From Streptomyces collinus (GTDB lineage: Bacteria > Actinomycetota > Actinomycetes > Streptomycetales > Streptomycetaceae): 64,000 bases of DNA. Numbering within the stretch: the stretch's first letter is position 1; every line of letters begins with the position of its first letter. The notes beneath the pieces are model-generated. The model searched no databases, was not told the origin of the DNA, and saw nothing but the letters and a program-made list of their open reading frames with translations. Shown piece after piece: positions 1 through 9,037 of the stretch. A program made the position numbers and the translations under genes. The stretch lies in NCBI RefSeq assembly GCF_031348265.1, contig NZ_CP133771.1:496001-560000 (forward strand), given 5' to 3'.

Positions 1-922
1 GCATCAGCTCGGTCGCCCCGGTCGCCGCGATGACCACGTCGTGCTCCGGCAGCACCAGGCAGAACTGGCCGTACGCGCCATCACCCCGGTAGCCGTGCCG
101 GGACGTCCAGAACTGATAGCCGTATCCCCGGTCCCAGTCCTGCCGGTCGACGTCACCCATGGCCCCCGCGGTCGGTATGTGGGGCTGCGAGGCCCGGGCC
201 GCCCATCCCTGAGGCAACAGCCGCCTGCCCTCCCACAGCCCGTCGCACAGATACAGCCGGCCGAGCCGGGCGACGGCGTCGGTGGTGGCGTGCAGGCCGC
301 TGAAGCCGAGCTCGCGGCCGGCACGGTCACGGCGCCAGGCCACCTCGCCGATGCCCAGCGGATCCAGCAGCCGGGGCCGCAGGTAGTCACTGAGCGACTG
401 CCCGGTGACCCGCTGGACGATCGCGGCGAGCGTGTAGGTGGCGGGCTGGTTGTAGGCGAAGACCGTGCCCGGGTCCTCGTCGGGCGGCAGCCCCAGGAAC
501 CCTCGCACGGGCTCGGCGGGGTCCCGCCCGAAGGCCTCGTCGACGGTGTCCCGCCGGTGGCCGGTGGCCATGGACGCCACATGCCGGACGAGCATGGCCC
601 GGCTGCGCGGATCGGTGATGTCGGCCTCGAACTCCGGGAAGTACGAGATCACCGGCGCGTCGAAGTCGAGCAGCCCCTCGGCCTCGGCCAGGGCGGCCGC
701 GGTCCCGGTGAAGCTCTTGCTGAGCGAGTACAGCAGGTGGAGGCGTTCGGCCGTGTACGGCGCCCACCAGCCGGAGGCCACCAGGTGCCCGTGCCGCATG
801 ATCATCAGGCTGTGCGGCTCGATCTCGGGGGCGGCTTCGAGGGCGTCGAGGAAGGCGTGCACGCCGGAGGCGTCGACACCCTGGGCGGCCGGACCGGAAG
901 TCGGCAGGGGGGAAGCACTCAT
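1..922 (-). CDS. Serine hydrolase, class C beta-lactamase family (partial, C-terminus beyond window)
   Basis: About 307 codons are present from an ATG ending at 922; the reading frame runs off the left edge, so the C-terminus is missing. The penicillin-binding fold motifs are visible: SLSK (Ser66/Lys69, nucleophile and base), a YNQ motif near residue 154, and an HGYRGDGAYGQF segment matching the third motif. No signal peptide is seen, so it is probably a cytoplasmic esterase/peptidase-type serine hydrolase rather than a secreted beta-lactamase. The substrate cannot be told from sequence. It is divergent from the LLM oxidoreductase at 995. Confidence 0.85.
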   Translation of the reverse strand, partial: MSASPLPTSGPAAQGVDASGVHAFLDALEAAPEIEPHSLMIMRHGHLVASGWWAPYTAERLHLLYSLSKSFTGTAAALAEAEGLLDFDAPVISYFPEFEADITDPRSRAMLVRHVASMATGHRRDTVDEAFGRDPAEPVRGFLGLPPDEDPGTVFAYNQPATYTLAAIVQRVTGQSLSDYLRPRLLDPLGIGEVAWRRDRAGRELGFSGLHATTDAVARLGRLYLCDGLWEGRRLLPQGWAARASQPHIPTAGAMGDVDRQDWDRGYGYQFWTSRHGYRGDGAYGQFCLVLPEHDVVIAATGATELM

Positions 923-994
923 GGATGCATCCTGCACCCGTCGGCGGCCTTGATCGAGCCGTTTCCGGGCCCGCTGTCAGGGGACTCGCCGGTT

Positions 995-1966
995 ATGGTG
1001 CAAATCGGATACACGATGATGACCGAGCAGGCCGGCCCCCGTGACCTCGTCGACCATGTGGTCCGGGCCGAGGAGGCCGGCTTCGACTTCTCGGTGACCT
1101 CCGACCACTACTTCCCGTGGCTGCGCTCGCAGGGTCATTCGCCGTACGCGTGGGCCGTGCTCGGCGCGGCCGCCCAGGCCACGTCCCGTATCCCGCTGAT
1201 GACGTACGTGACGTGCCCGACGTTCCGCTACCACCCCGCGGTGGTGGCGCAGAAGGCGGCGACGCTGCAGTTGCTGTCCGAGGGCCGGTTCCGGCTGGGG
1301 CTGGGCTCGGGCGAGAACCTCAACGAGCACGTGGTGGGCGGCGGCTGGCCCTCCGTCGATGTACGGCACGAGATGTTCGAGGAGGCCGTGGAGATCATCC
1401 GCGCCCTCTTCAAGGGCGGGCACGTCAACCATCGCGGCACGCACTACGACGTGGAGTCGGCCCGGCTGTGGGACCTCCCCGACGAGGCGCCGCCGATCGG
1501 TGTCGCCGTCTCCGGTGAGCGGTCGTGCGAACTCGCGGGGCGGCTCGGGGACCTGGTGATCGCCACGGAACCCAAGGCCGGGCTGCTGGAGGCCTTCGAC
1601 CGGCACGGCGGCCAGGGCAAGCCCCGGGTCGGCCAGCTGCCGGTCTGCTACGACCCCGACCGGGACACGGCCGTCAAGCGGGCACATGCCCAGTTCCGCT
1701 GGTTCGGCAGCGGCTGGAAGGTCAACTCGGAGCTGCCGCACCCGGATTCCTTCGAGGCGGCGACCCAGTTCGTCACGCAGGACGACGTCGCCGACGCCAT
1801 CCCGTGCGGGGACGACCCGGATGCGTTCGTCGAGGCCGTCCGCCCGTACGCCGAGGCCGGGTTCACCGAGGTCGCCCTCGTGCAGATCGGAGGCGAGTCG
1901 CAGCCGGCGTATCTGGACTGGTCGGAGAAGACGCTGCTGCCGGCGCTGCGCGACGCGTTCGGCTGA
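995..1966 (+). CDS. LLM-class F420-dependent oxidoreductase (G6PDH-like family)
   Basis: 323 residues, a luciferase-like TIM barrel. The SDHYFPW motif (His38, Trp42) matches the active-site His/Trp of F420-dependent glucose-6-phosphate dehydrogenase relatives, and GSGENLNEH matches the segment carrying the catalytic Glu. These enzymes use deazaflavin F420 for hydride transfer in the cytosol; the substrate of this subgroup is usually unknown. The ATG at 995 gives the family N-terminus (MVQIGYTMM). Its last 104 bp overlap the 3' end of the opposite-strand zinc-ribbon gene. Confidence 0.88.
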   Translation: MVQIGYTMMTEQAGPRDLVDHVVRAEEAGFDFSVTSDHYFPWLRSQGHSPYAWAVLGAAAQATSRIPLMTYVTCPTFRYHPAVVAQKAATLQLLSEGRFRLGLGSGENLNEHVVGGGWPSVDVRHEMFEEAVEIIRALFKGGHVNHRGTHYDVESARLWDLPDEAPPIGVAVSGERSCELAGRLGDLVIATEPKAGLLEAFDRHGGQGKPRVGQLPVCYDPDRDTAVKRAHAQFRWFGSGWKVNSELPHPDSFEAATQFVTQDDVADAIPCGDDPDAFVEAVRPYAEAGFTEVALVQIGGESQPAYLDWSEKTLLPALRDAFG

Positions 1967-2567
1967 AGCCCTCGGCCAGCGCCTCGACGGCCCGTTCCAG
2001 CGACTGAGCCCTCCGCCCAGGGGGGCTCTTCTTCACGAGCGCGCTCATCCGCTGGGCCTCCTGCGTCGTGGGCAGGAACCCGGCGAGCAGCAAGGGCAGC
2101 AACAGTCGCCGGACGAGCACTTCGCTCTCCGAGGTGACCTGCGGCCTGCGCACCACCGAGACGTTGACCCGGATCGCGTGTTCGTTGCCGGGCGGTACGC
2201 CCGGGCGGTCCGTCTCGATCGCGGCGTAGCGGAAGCCGTGCGCCAGGTCGCAGGCCGGGCAGCCGGCCGGACCGCGGGCGAGCCGGCCACCGCAGTCGGG
2301 GCACACCAGCCGGTCGAGGGCGGCGTCCACGATCCGCCAGTCGTGCCGGTGGGGTTCGGCCGCGACCATCTCGGCGAGCGCCCGCTCCTGGTCGCCGCCC
2401 GCGACGGTGTCCCACTCCCGCAGGAAGGCGGCCCACTCCCCCTCGACGATGCCGTCCACCAGGGCACGGCAGACGGCACAGGCGGGGCCGCCGCCGTACG
2501 CGTGGCCGCGGCACTCCGTACAGCGGCGCAGCGTGACGTCCGTCTCCTGTCGCACCATGCCGGACAT
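1863..2567 (-). CDS. Hypothetical protein with two zinc-ribbon-like Cys clusters
   Basis: 234 residues, not assigned to a named family. Near the N-terminus CTEC...CAVC and near residue 100 CPDCGG...CPAC are two CxxC pairs each, suggesting two structural zinc ribbons. A hydrophobic RRLLLPLLLAGFLP segment follows, then a basic, Pro/Ala-rich tail. The start ATG at 2567 (a second in-frame ATG is at 2558) faces the divergent gene at 2709. The tail is read antisense through the 3' end of the LLM gene, an unusually long convergent overlap; the final 35 or so residues look low-complexity. A nucleic-acid-binding role is only a guess. Confidence 0.7.
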   Translation of the reverse strand: MSGMVRQETDVTLRRCTECRGHAYGGGPACAVCRALVDGIVEGEWAAFLREWDTVAGGDQERALAEMVAAEPHRHDWRIVDAALDRLVCPDCGGRLARGPAGCPACDLAHGFRYAAIETDRPGVPPGNEHAIRVNVSVVRRPQVTSESEVLVRRLLLPLLLAGFLPTTQEAQRMSALVKKSPPGRRAQSLERAVEALAEGFSRTRRAAPAAASSPTSPDTPAATRLRSARGRPR

Positions 2568-2708
2568 CGTCGCGCATGCGCGCCCGGCGGGGACAACGGT
2601 TTTCGGACGCGCCTCCGCCTGGGCGTGAACAGCGAGGTCAGCGGGTGCCGCTAGGCTTCCGGGCGCACCTCGTGCCATCCGATCTGCCCCGCCCCAGGAG
2701 AGTCGTCC

Positions 2709-3749
2709 GTGACCGTAGCCATCACCCCGCCCGAGACGTCCCCCGCTGCCCCCGCGCCCGTCTCCGACCCGGTCGCGCGGGACGCGCGGGAGTTCGGGGC
2801 GTACGCCCGGACCGGGGGGTGGGCCTTCGGGCTGAAGGTGGCGCGCAGTGTGCGGCCCGGCGGGCAGGGCGCGGACGAGACGTCGAAGGTGTCCGCGAAG
2901 GAGTTCGCGGAACTCGCCGGCTGCTCCCCGGAGCGGGTCATGCGCTACTACAAGGCGTGGGACCGGGCGGCCGACGACGGGATGGTCCCGCACTTCGAGG
3001 CGCTGACGCCCGGTCAGGAGGTCGAACTGCCGGACGCCGACGTGTGGCTGAGCTACTACGTCTCCCGCAACAGCGCGACCTCCGAGCGCGGCACCGCCAT
3101 CACCGAGGCGGCCGAGGCGGAGGGCATCCGGCCCACGAAGGCCCTGGAGGTCGCGGAGAACCCCACCGCCCTTCGTGCCGCGATCCTCGCCGACCCCTCC
3201 ACCGCCCGCGCGGCCCGCCAGGCCCTGCTGGACCGGGTCCGCGAGGACCCGGACCTCCAGTCGGAGCTGGCCCGGGACGTGGTGCGCACCGACGAGCTGA
3301 AGAAGGCCGTCGCCGGGGAGAGCAGGGCGGCCGACCGGATCGGCTACGTGCGCCAGATCGCCGAGTCGGGGCAGATCAGGACGCCCGCCGGGCAGACCGT
3401 CGACGCGCCCGCCGATCTGCGCCAGGAGGCCGAGCGGCACCTGTCGCTCATCGACGAGCTGGACGAGGGCGAGGACGCCGGCGAGTGGGCCGCCGAGGCG
3501 TACGACACGATGAAGTCCCTCGTCGTCGAGGTCGTGGAGACGGACCCGGGGCTACGGGTGCAGGAGCGGCGCACGAAGTTCTACAGCAGCCTGCAGAAGG
3601 CGACCAAGGTGTTCGAGGAGCTGACCTTCGACGACGCCGGGGAGTTCTACGAGGACGACATGGTGCAGCGTCTGGAGGATCTGCAGCGGGCCGTCGCCGT
3701 CTGCATCGAGTCGCTGCGGGGTGCTCGCGGGAATCACCCGGTCGGCTGA
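2709..3749 (+). CDS. Hypothetical cytoplasmic protein with HTH-like N-terminal segment
   Basis: 346 residues, acidic, no signal peptide or membrane helix. Residues about 55-80 (KEFAELAGCSPERVMRYYKAW) read like a helix-turn-helix, and the rest is predicted helical with charged repeats such as ARQALLDRVREDPDLQ. I do not recognise a named family. It is divergent from the zinc-ribbon gene and sits 62 bp before the SsgA-like gene, in the same direction. A DNA-binding regulatory role is plausible from the HTH-like stretch but unproven. Confidence 0.75.
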   Translation: MTVAITPPETSPAAPAPVSDPVARDAREFGAYARTGGWAFGLKVARSVRPGGQGADETSKVSAKEFAELAGCSPERVMRYYKAWDRAADDGMVPHFEALTPGQEVELPDADVWLSYYVSRNSATSERGTAITEAAEAEGIRPTKALEVAENPTALRAAILADPSTARAARQALLDRVREDPDLQSELARDVVRTDELKKAVAGESRAADRIGYVRQIAESGQIRTPAGQTVDAPADLRQEAERHLSLIDELDEGEDAGEWAAEAYDTMKSLVVEVVETDPGLRVQERRTKFYSSLQKATKVFEELTFDDAGEFYEDDMVQRLEDLQRAVAVCIESLRGARGNHPVG

Positions 3750-3811
3750 GCATTCCGGCGGGATCGGGGGTACTAGAGGGCTCTACGTCGGTTCTTCCCG
3801 GAGGCCCCCTC

Positions 3812-4237
3812 GTGAACTCGTTCGTCCACAAGACCCTGGTGGTGCAGCTCCAGGCGGGCGACACGGACCGTTTCTCCGTGCTCGCCCACCTGAGCTACGA
3901 CGCCGCGGACCCGTTCGCCGTCACCGTGGTCTTCAGCCACGACGGCCGCGTCCTCGCCCGGTGGCAGCTGGACCGGGAGATGCTCGGTGAGGCGCTGCGT
4001 CGTCCGGTGGGGGTGGGCGACGTGCGGATGCGGCCTCAGGCGCGGGGCATGTGGCAGGAGCTGCGCATGGAGTTCCTCGGCGACGCCCGCGCCGACGGGG
4101 GGCGGCACCACGCGGTGGTGTTCGCGTGGGCGCCGGGGTTCGCCGCGTTTTTGCGCGAGACGTACGAGGTGGTGCAGCCGGGCCGCGAGGAGGTCCACGT
4201 CGACGACTTCCTGGCGGGCGTTCTCGCCGGGGGCTGA
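3812..4237 (+). CDS. SsgA-like protein (SALP, sporulation/cell-division regulator family)
   Basis: 141 residues with the family core DPFAVTVVF, LARWQLDREML and VGVGDVRMRP. SsgA-like proteins are restricted to morphologically complex actinomycetes and help place or activate septa and wall remodelling during sporulation (SsgB recruits FtsZ). The GTG start at 3812 is supported by GGAGG at 3800-3804. Which SALP paralogue this is cannot be settled here, so no symbol is given. It ends at a strong bidirectional hairpin shared with the convergent DUF6328-type gene. Confidence 0.87.
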   Translation: MNSFVHKTLVVQLQAGDTDRFSVLAHLSYDAADPFAVTVVFSHDGRVLARWQLDREMLGEALRRPVGVGDVRMRPQARGMWQELRMEFLGDARADGGRHHAVVFAWAPGFAAFLRETYEVVQPGREEVHVDDFLAGVLAGG

Positions 4238-4267
4238 TCACGGCCCGCCGGGGCCGGCCGTGGTGCC

Positions 4268-4295
4268 GCTGCCGGCCGGGTGTCCGGCCGGCAGC
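4268..4295. terminator. Bidirectional hairpin terminator between convergent genes
   Basis: A perfect 12-bp stem, GCTGCCGGCCGG and its complement, closes a GTGT loop. It lies 30 bp after the SsgA-like stop and 7 bp before the stop of the opposite gene at 4303. There is no U-tract, as is usual for Streptomyces terminators. Confidence 0.7.
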
Positions 4296-4302
4296 CGTAC
4301 CG

Positions 4303-4800
4303 TCACCTCGACGTGTAGCGGTGCCGCGTCCACAGCGGCAGGACGAACCAGCACAGCAGGTACCAAGCGACCACCCCGGCGACCAGGTAGGGCACGAAGC
4401 CGTCGTGCGTCGCCACGCGCAGGATCAGCAGCAGCGACGAGGTCGTCGTGGCGAGCAGCAGCACGAGGCCGAGCAGGGTGAGCCGGGAGGCCAGCTGCAC
4501 CGCCTGGGGCTTGACGCGCCGCCCGGAGACGAGGCGGTGCAGGGACACCGGGCCTATGAGCGCCCCGGTGGCGCAGGCGCCCAGGACGACCGTCACGAGG
4601 TAGATCGTCTGGTCGGTGCCGGAGAGGTCGTCGTACTTCTCGGTGAACACCACGGTGAGCAGAAAGCCGAACAGGATCTGCACGCCCATCTGCGCCACGC
4701 GGACCTCCTGGATGAGCTCCTGCCACATCCGGTCCGCTCTCTCCTCCTCCGTCTCGTTGCGCCCCCGGCGCATCGCCCCGCCCTCTGCCGTGTCCGCCAC
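4303..4800 (-). CDS. DUF6328-type integral membrane protein
   Basis: 165 residues. An acidic N-terminal stretch (ETEEERADRMWQELIQEVRVAQMG) is followed by four hydrophobic helices (about residues 40-60, 68-90, 105-127, 135-155). This matches a common actinobacterial family of unknown function. The GTG start at 4800 has a good AGGAGG site 6-7 nt upstream. No partner gene is evident; it is convergent with the SsgA-like gene. Confidence 0.8.
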   Translation of the reverse strand: MADTAEGGAMRRGRNETEEERADRMWQELIQEVRVAQMGVQILFGFLLTVVFTEKYDDLSGTDQTIYLVTVVLGACATGALIGPVSLHRLVSGRRVKPQAVQLASRLTLLGLVLLLATTTSSLLLILRVATHDGFVPYLVAGVVAWYLLCWFVLPLWTRHRYTSR

Positions 4801-4948
4801 TGTTTCCTCCTGGTGTGAGACCTGAGCCCTCCTCTTGCCCGGGTTCCCCGTAACGACTCGTCGTCCCGGGGATCGCGGCGGTTTGAGCGATCAGGGGGCG
4901 GTTACACGGACGGCGCGAATGACGCAGGCTTGAGGAGGTCGTGGACGC

Positions 4949-5296
4949 ATGTCCGGTACGCAGCTCACCGTGACGCTCAGCGGCGGAGGCGCCGACGACG
5001 CGCGAGCGGTCGTCCGCGCCCTGGAGGGCACCTTCGGGGCCCCGGACGAGCTACCCGCCGACGAGAACGCGACGGTGCACACGGCGACCTTCGACGGGGA
5101 GAGGCAGACGGGCCCCGCCGGCGGTGGCGGGGAGGGTTCCGGGCGGCTGTCCGCGCCGGTGACCGTCACCGTGCAGGGCAGCCCCCAGGCCGTGCGGCGG
5201 GCGAGCGACACGCTCACTCGGGCGTTCACGGCACGCGACGACGGGGCCGCCTCCGGCGACCAGGAGCAGGAGAGGGAGCTGCTCCTGGAGCCGTGA
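4949..5296 (+). CDS. Small hypothetical protein
   Basis: 115 residues, strongly acidic, with no Cys. Two segments alternate like beta-strands (GTQLTVTLSGGGADDARAVV and SAPVTVTVQGSPQAVRRASD), each followed by a helix, so it may hold two copies of a small beta-alpha unit, split by a Gly-rich linker at about 55-65. The ATG at 4949 is preceded by GAGGAGGTCG. It ends 9 bp before the convergent aldo/keto reductase. Function unknown. Confidence 0.65.
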   Translation: MSGTQLTVTLSGGGADDARAVVRALEGTFGAPDELPADENATVHTATFDGERQTGPAGGGGEGSGRLSAPVTVTVQGSPQAVRRASDTLTRAFTARDDGAASGDQEQERELLLEP

Positions 5297-5305
5297 GGAC
5301 CAGTC

Positions 5306-6289
5306 TCACCAGCGGGATTCGACCTGGTCCTTGATCCGCCGGTCGTAGAGGTCGCGGATCGCCGTGAGCGTCTCGCCGGGCAGTCCCGGGAGGCGGGCGG
5401 CGGCCGCGTTGGCCCGGGCCTGCTCGGGCGAGCGCGCGCCGGGGATCACGGTCGTGACGCCGGGCTGCTCGACGATCCAGCGCAGGGCCAGCTGGGCCGG
5501 GGTATACCCCTCGGGGGCGAGCGCCGCGAACTCGGTGGCGGCCTCCACACCGGTGGCGTAGTCGACGCCGGAGAAGGTCTCGCCCTGGTCGAAGGCCTCG
5601 CCGTGCCGGTTGTAGGTGCGGTGGTCGTTCTCCGGGAAGACGGTCTCCCGAGTGTACTTGCCCGACAGCAGGCCGGAGGCCAGCGGGACCCGGGCGATGA
5701 TGCCGACGCCGGCCTCACGGGCGGCGGGGAGCACCTCGCGCAGCGGCTTCATGCGGAACGGGTTGAGGATGATCTGCACGCTCGCCACGTTCGGCCGGGC
5801 GATCGCGGTCAGTGCCTCCTCGCAGGTCTCGACGCTGACGCCGTACGCGGCGACGCGCTCCTCCTCGACCAGGGTGTCGAGGGCGTCGAACACCTCGTCC
5901 GTGGAGTAGACGGGCGTCGGCGGGCAGTGCAGCTGCACCAGGTCGATCCGGTCGACGCCGAGGTTGCGGCGGGAGCGGTCGTTCCAGGCGCGGAAGTTGT
6001 CGAGCACGTAGTTGGCGGGGATCTGGTCGACCCGGCGGCCCATCTTCGTGGCGACCATGACGTGCAGGTCCGGGCGGCCGCTGAGGAACGCGGCGATGGT
6101 CTGCTCGCTGCGGCCGTCGCCGTACACGTCGGCGGTGTCGAAGAAGGTCACCCCGGCCTCGGCCGCCGTCTCCAGTACCGCGAGGGCTTCCTTGTCGTCG
6201 ACATCTCCCCAGTCGGCTCCCAGCTGCCAGGTGCCCAGACCGATGACGGAGGCGTGCTGACCCGACCTGTCGAATGTGCGCTCGTCCAT
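5306..6289 (-). CDS. Aldo/keto reductase
   Basis: 327 residues, an NAD(P)H-dependent carbonyl reductase fold. The catalytic tetrad is visible: Asp and Tyr in FFDTADVYGDG, Lys in VATKMGRR, His in LVQLHCPP; the C-terminal VIPGARSPEQARANAAA is the cofactor phosphate-binding segment. The start MDERTFDRSG at 6289 gives the usual family N-terminus; upstream in-frame codons look non-coding. It is divergent from the cholesterol-oxidase-like gene. The physiological substrate is unknown. Confidence 0.9.
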   Translation of the reverse strand: MDERTFDRSGQHASVIGLGTWQLGADWGDVDDKEALAVLETAAEAGVTFFDTADVYGDGRSEQTIAAFLSGRPDLHVMVATKMGRRVDQIPANYVLDNFRAWNDRSRRNLGVDRIDLVQLHCPPTPVYSTDEVFDALDTLVEEERVAAYGVSVETCEEALTAIARPNVASVQIILNPFRMKPLREVLPAAREAGVGIIARVPLASGLLSGKYTRETVFPENDHRTYNRHGEAFDQGETFSGVDYATGVEAATEFAALAPEGYTPAQLALRWIVEQPGVTTVIPGARSPEQARANAAAARLPGLPGETLTAIRDLYDRRIKDQVESRW

Positions 6290-6415
6290 GGGCGTCAGTC
6301 TGTCACCCGTCACGGCGCCGCGCGGAACGTTCTCCTCCGGCTCGCCGAGCCCCCACCATTCACTCACACGAGTGAGGCGATGCGACAGGAACACGTCACG
6401 TGTCAGCGGGCCCCC

Positions 6416-6421
6416 TAGTGT
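6416..6421 (+). promoter_or_regulatory. Putative -10 element of a leaderless promoter for the 6429 gene
   Basis: TAGTGT lies 7 nt before a GTG at 6429. This is the spacing expected when transcription starts at the first base of the start codon. No Shine-Dalgarno sequence is seen in front of either GTG candidate (6420, 6429). Confidence 0.4.
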
Positions 6422-6428
6422 GACGCCG

Positions 6429-8156
6429 GTGACTACCGGTTCAACGAACAACCACCCGTCCGAAGCGTCGCCCTGGACCCGCCGGGGTTTCCTCCTCGGT
6501 GCCGCCGCCCTGGCCGCGCTGCCCGGCCTGCCGGCGGATCCCGCTGCCGCCGCCGCGGAGTTGCCCGACTTCCCGGCGGACGTCGCGCTGTACCGCTCGG
6601 CCTACCGCAACTGGGTCGGTGAGATCACAGCCGACGGTCTGTGGGCGTGTGCTCCGGACGGCCCGGACCAGGTGGTCGCCGTCGTCAACTGGGCGTGGCG
6701 GCACGGGTGGCGGGTGCGTGCCCGGGGCGCCGCGCACGGCTGGTCGCCGCTGACGGTGACGGAGGGGACGCGGCCCGGGGCCCCGGTCCTCCTGGTCGAC
6801 ACCGCGGTCCACCTCACGGGCCTCGCCCTGGACTCCCCGACCGCGGTGCGCGCCGGGACCGGAGTCACCATGGAGGACCTGCTCACCTTCCTGGAGGAGC
6901 ACGGCCTCGGTGTCACCGCGGCACCCGCTCCCGGCGTGCTCACCCTGGGCGGCGTCCTGGCCGTCGACGGCCACGGCACGGCCGTCCCCGCGCGCGGCGA
7001 GCAGCGGCAGCCCGGGCACACCTACGGCTCGCTCAGCAACCTGATCCTGTCCCTCACGGCCGTGGTGTGGGACGACGGGGCCGGTGCGTACGCACTGCGC
7101 ACCTTCCAGCGCGACGGGGCGGACTGCGCCGCGCTGTTGACGCATCTCGGGCGGTCCCTGGTCACCGAGGTGGTGCTGCGCGTCGGCGCGAACACGAACC
7201 TGCGGTGCGTGAGCCGCACGGACATCCCGGCCGGAGAGCTGTTCGCCGCGCCCGGCTCGGGCGACGGGCGGACGTTCGCGAGCTTCCTGGACGAGGCGGG
7301 GCGGGTCGAGGCCATCTGGTTCGCCTTCACCGGGCATCCCTGGCTGAAGGTGTGGAGCGTCTCCCCCACCCGGCCGCTGACCTCGCGGAAGGTGACCCGG
7401 CCGTACAACTATCCGTTCTCCGACAACGTCCCCACGCCGGTGGCGGAGCTGGTCGGCCGGATGACGTCGGAGGCGGCCTGGTACCTCGCGCCGGTGCTCG
7501 GCACCGCCCAGTACGAGGCCGCCGCCCTCGGGCTGGTGACGACGCTGTCCGCCGACCTCTGGGGGCCCTCCAAGAACACGCTGCTGTATCTGAAGCCGAC
7601 CACGCTGCAGGTGCACGCCGACGGCTACGCGGTCCTCACCGCGCGGGACGGGGTGCAGCGGGTCGTCTCCGAGTTCGCCGCGTTCTACCGGGAGCGGCTG
7701 GAGGCGTACGCCGCCCGGGGCAGCTTCCCGGTCAACGGCTCGGTGGAGATCCGGGTGACCGGCCTGGACGACCCCGCCGCCACCGGCGTGGCCGGGGCCC
7801 GTCCGCCGCTGCTGTCGGCGCTCCGGCCGCCGGAGGACCACCCCGAGTGGGACACGGCCGTGTGGCTGGACGTCCTGACGCTGCCGGGCACACCCGACGC
7901 GGAGGCGTTCCTGCGCGAGATCGAGCGGTTCCTGCTGCGTACGTTCGACGGCGGATCCGCGCTCACCCGCGTGGAGTGGTCCAAGGGGTGGGCCTACACG
8001 GACGACGACGTGTGGAGCGACCAGGAGGTGCTGGGCGACGTCGTCCCGGCGGCGGTCGGCCCGGCCGCGTGGGCGGAGGCGAACGCCGCACTGGACCGGC
8101 TCGATCCGCACCGCGTGTACGGCAACGCCTTCCTGGACCGGCTGTTCGGCCCCTAG
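6429..8156 (+). CDS. Secreted FAD-linked oxidase, cholesterol oxidase type II-like
   Basis: 575 residues from GTG 6429. A twin-arginine signal (TRRGFLLGAAALAALPG) is followed by a PCMH-type FAD-binding domain (about 50-230) and a substrate-binding domain similar to that of Brevibacterium cholesterol oxidase. The segment RARGAAHGW carries the His that attaches FAD covalently in that family. The expected activity is oxidation of a sterol or other hydrophobic alcohol, with H2O2 release outside the cell. The start could also be GTG 6420; 6429 fits a leaderless promoter. The substrate is inferred from family only. It shares its stop bases with a gene remnant on the other strand. Confidence 0.85.
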   Translation: MTTGSTNNHPSEASPWTRRGFLLGAAALAALPGLPADPAAAAAELPDFPADVALYRSAYRNWVGEITADGLWACAPDGPDQVVAVVNWAWRHGWRVRARGAAHGWSPLTVTEGTRPGAPVLLVDTAVHLTGLALDSPTAVRAGTGVTMEDLLTFLEEHGLGVTAAPAPGVLTLGGVLAVDGHGTAVPARGEQRQPGHTYGSLSNLILSLTAVVWDDGAGAYALRTFQRDGADCAALLTHLGRSLVTEVVLRVGANTNLRCVSRTDIPAGELFAAPGSGDGRTFASFLDEAGRVEAIWFAFTGHPWLKVWSVSPTRPLTSRKVTRPYNYPFSDNVPTPVAELVGRMTSEAAWYLAPVLGTAQYEAAALGLVTTLSADLWGPSKNTLLYLKPTTLQVHADGYAVLTARDGVQRVVSEFAAFYRERLEAYAARGSFPVNGSVEIRVTGLDDPAATGVAGARPPLLSALRPPEDHPEWDTAVWLDVLTLPGTPDAEAFLREIERFLLRTFDGGSALTRVEWSKGWAYTDDDVWSDQEVLGDVVPAAVGPAAWAEANAALDRLDPHRVYGNAFLDRLFGP

Positions 8157-8290
8157 GGGGTGAGGTACGCCTCCTGCAGCGGGGCGGCCTTGCGTTCCCG
8201 CTCGTAGCGGGCGAGGACGCGCGGGAGCTCCGCACGCTCCGTATGTTCGCGCAGCGCGGCGGCCAGGGCGATGGCGTCTGCCATGGGGTG
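8153..8290 (-). pseudogene. C-terminal remnant of an FAD-dependent (PHBH/UbiH-type) monooxygenase
   Basis: On the minus strand this stretch encodes MADAIALAAALREHTERAEL followed by PRVLARYERERKAAP, which matches the conserved last helices of aromatic-ring FAD monooxygenases (DAxxLAxAL, then LxxYExxR). The FAD-binding and DG/GD motifs are absent; upstream codons up to 8443 are low-complexity and look unrelated. It is therefore most likely a decayed fragment. The TAG stop overlaps the stop of the flavin oxidase on the other strand. Confidence 0.55.
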
Positions 8291-8636
8291 CCGCCGGGGC
8301 GGCCCGGCCGAGAGCTGTCGCTTGCCGGCGGAGAGCAGCGGCACGGTGGCGCCGCCGGCCGGACCGCCGAATCGCGCCAGTTTCGCGGCGTGACGCGCAC
8401 CACGGACAGCGGACCGCACCGGCAGAAACACCCGCCACAGCACCCCTCACGGGCGGAACTTCCCCTTCCGGACCCCCGCGCGACCCTGGCGGGGCAAGAT
8501 CACCTTCGTTCAACCTTGCACGACATAAGGGGAATTGCCCGGATCGCAGCCAACCGGCTCGCGTTGATTTCTCCCGGTAGCGGGCGGTCCGGTAGGCATG
8601 CGGGGACATCAGCCGAACCCACCCCTGGAGGTCCGC
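8291..8636. other. Non-coding stretch before melC1
   Basis: I see no gene in these roughly 350 bases. The only notable segment is TTGCACGACATAAGG near 8515-8529, AT-rich for this genome and a plausible part of the melC promoter, but no hexamer pair is convincing. Confidence 0.4.
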
Positions 8637-9005
8637 ATGCCGGAACTCAGTCGTCGCAGCGCGCTCACCGCCGCGGCCGTCCTCGCCACGAGCGCGGGCA
8701 CGTTGTCCGCCGTCGTCCCGGCCTCGGCCGCCGGGCACCACGACTCCCCCGGAACCTTCGACGAGGTCTACAAGGGCCGCCGGATACAGGGCCGTCGGGC
8801 CTCCGGGTCCGGTCACCACGGGCACCACGGCGCGGGATACGCGGTGTTCGTCGACGGGGTCGAGCTGCACGTGATGCGCAACGCCGACGGCAGCTGGATC
8901 AGCGTCGTCAGCCACTACGACCCGGTGGCCACCCCGCGGGCCGCCGCCCGCGCCGCGGTGGACGAGCTGCAGGGCGCGCCGCTGCTGCCCTTCCCGGCCA
9001 ACTGA
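8637..9005 (+). CDS. melC1: MelC1, tyrosinase copper chaperone/secretion cofactor
   Basis: 122 residues. A twin-arginine signal peptide ([18 protein letters not shown]) precedes a His-rich body ([20 protein letters not shown]). MelC1 forms a complex with apo-tyrosinase, delivers copper, and carries MelC2 out through the Tat pathway, since MelC2 has no signal of its own. The ATG at 8637 follows CTGGAGG. It lies 32 bp upstream of melC2 in the conserved order. Confidence 0.95.
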   Translation: MPELSRRSALTAAAVLATSAGTLSAVVPASAAGHHDSPGTFDEVYKGRRIQGRRASGSGHHGHHGAGYAVFVDGVELHVMRNADGSWISVVSHYDPVATPRAAARAAVDELQGAPLLPFPAN

Positions 9006-9037
9006 TCCGTCCCGCAAGGCATCTGGAGCAACCGCAC

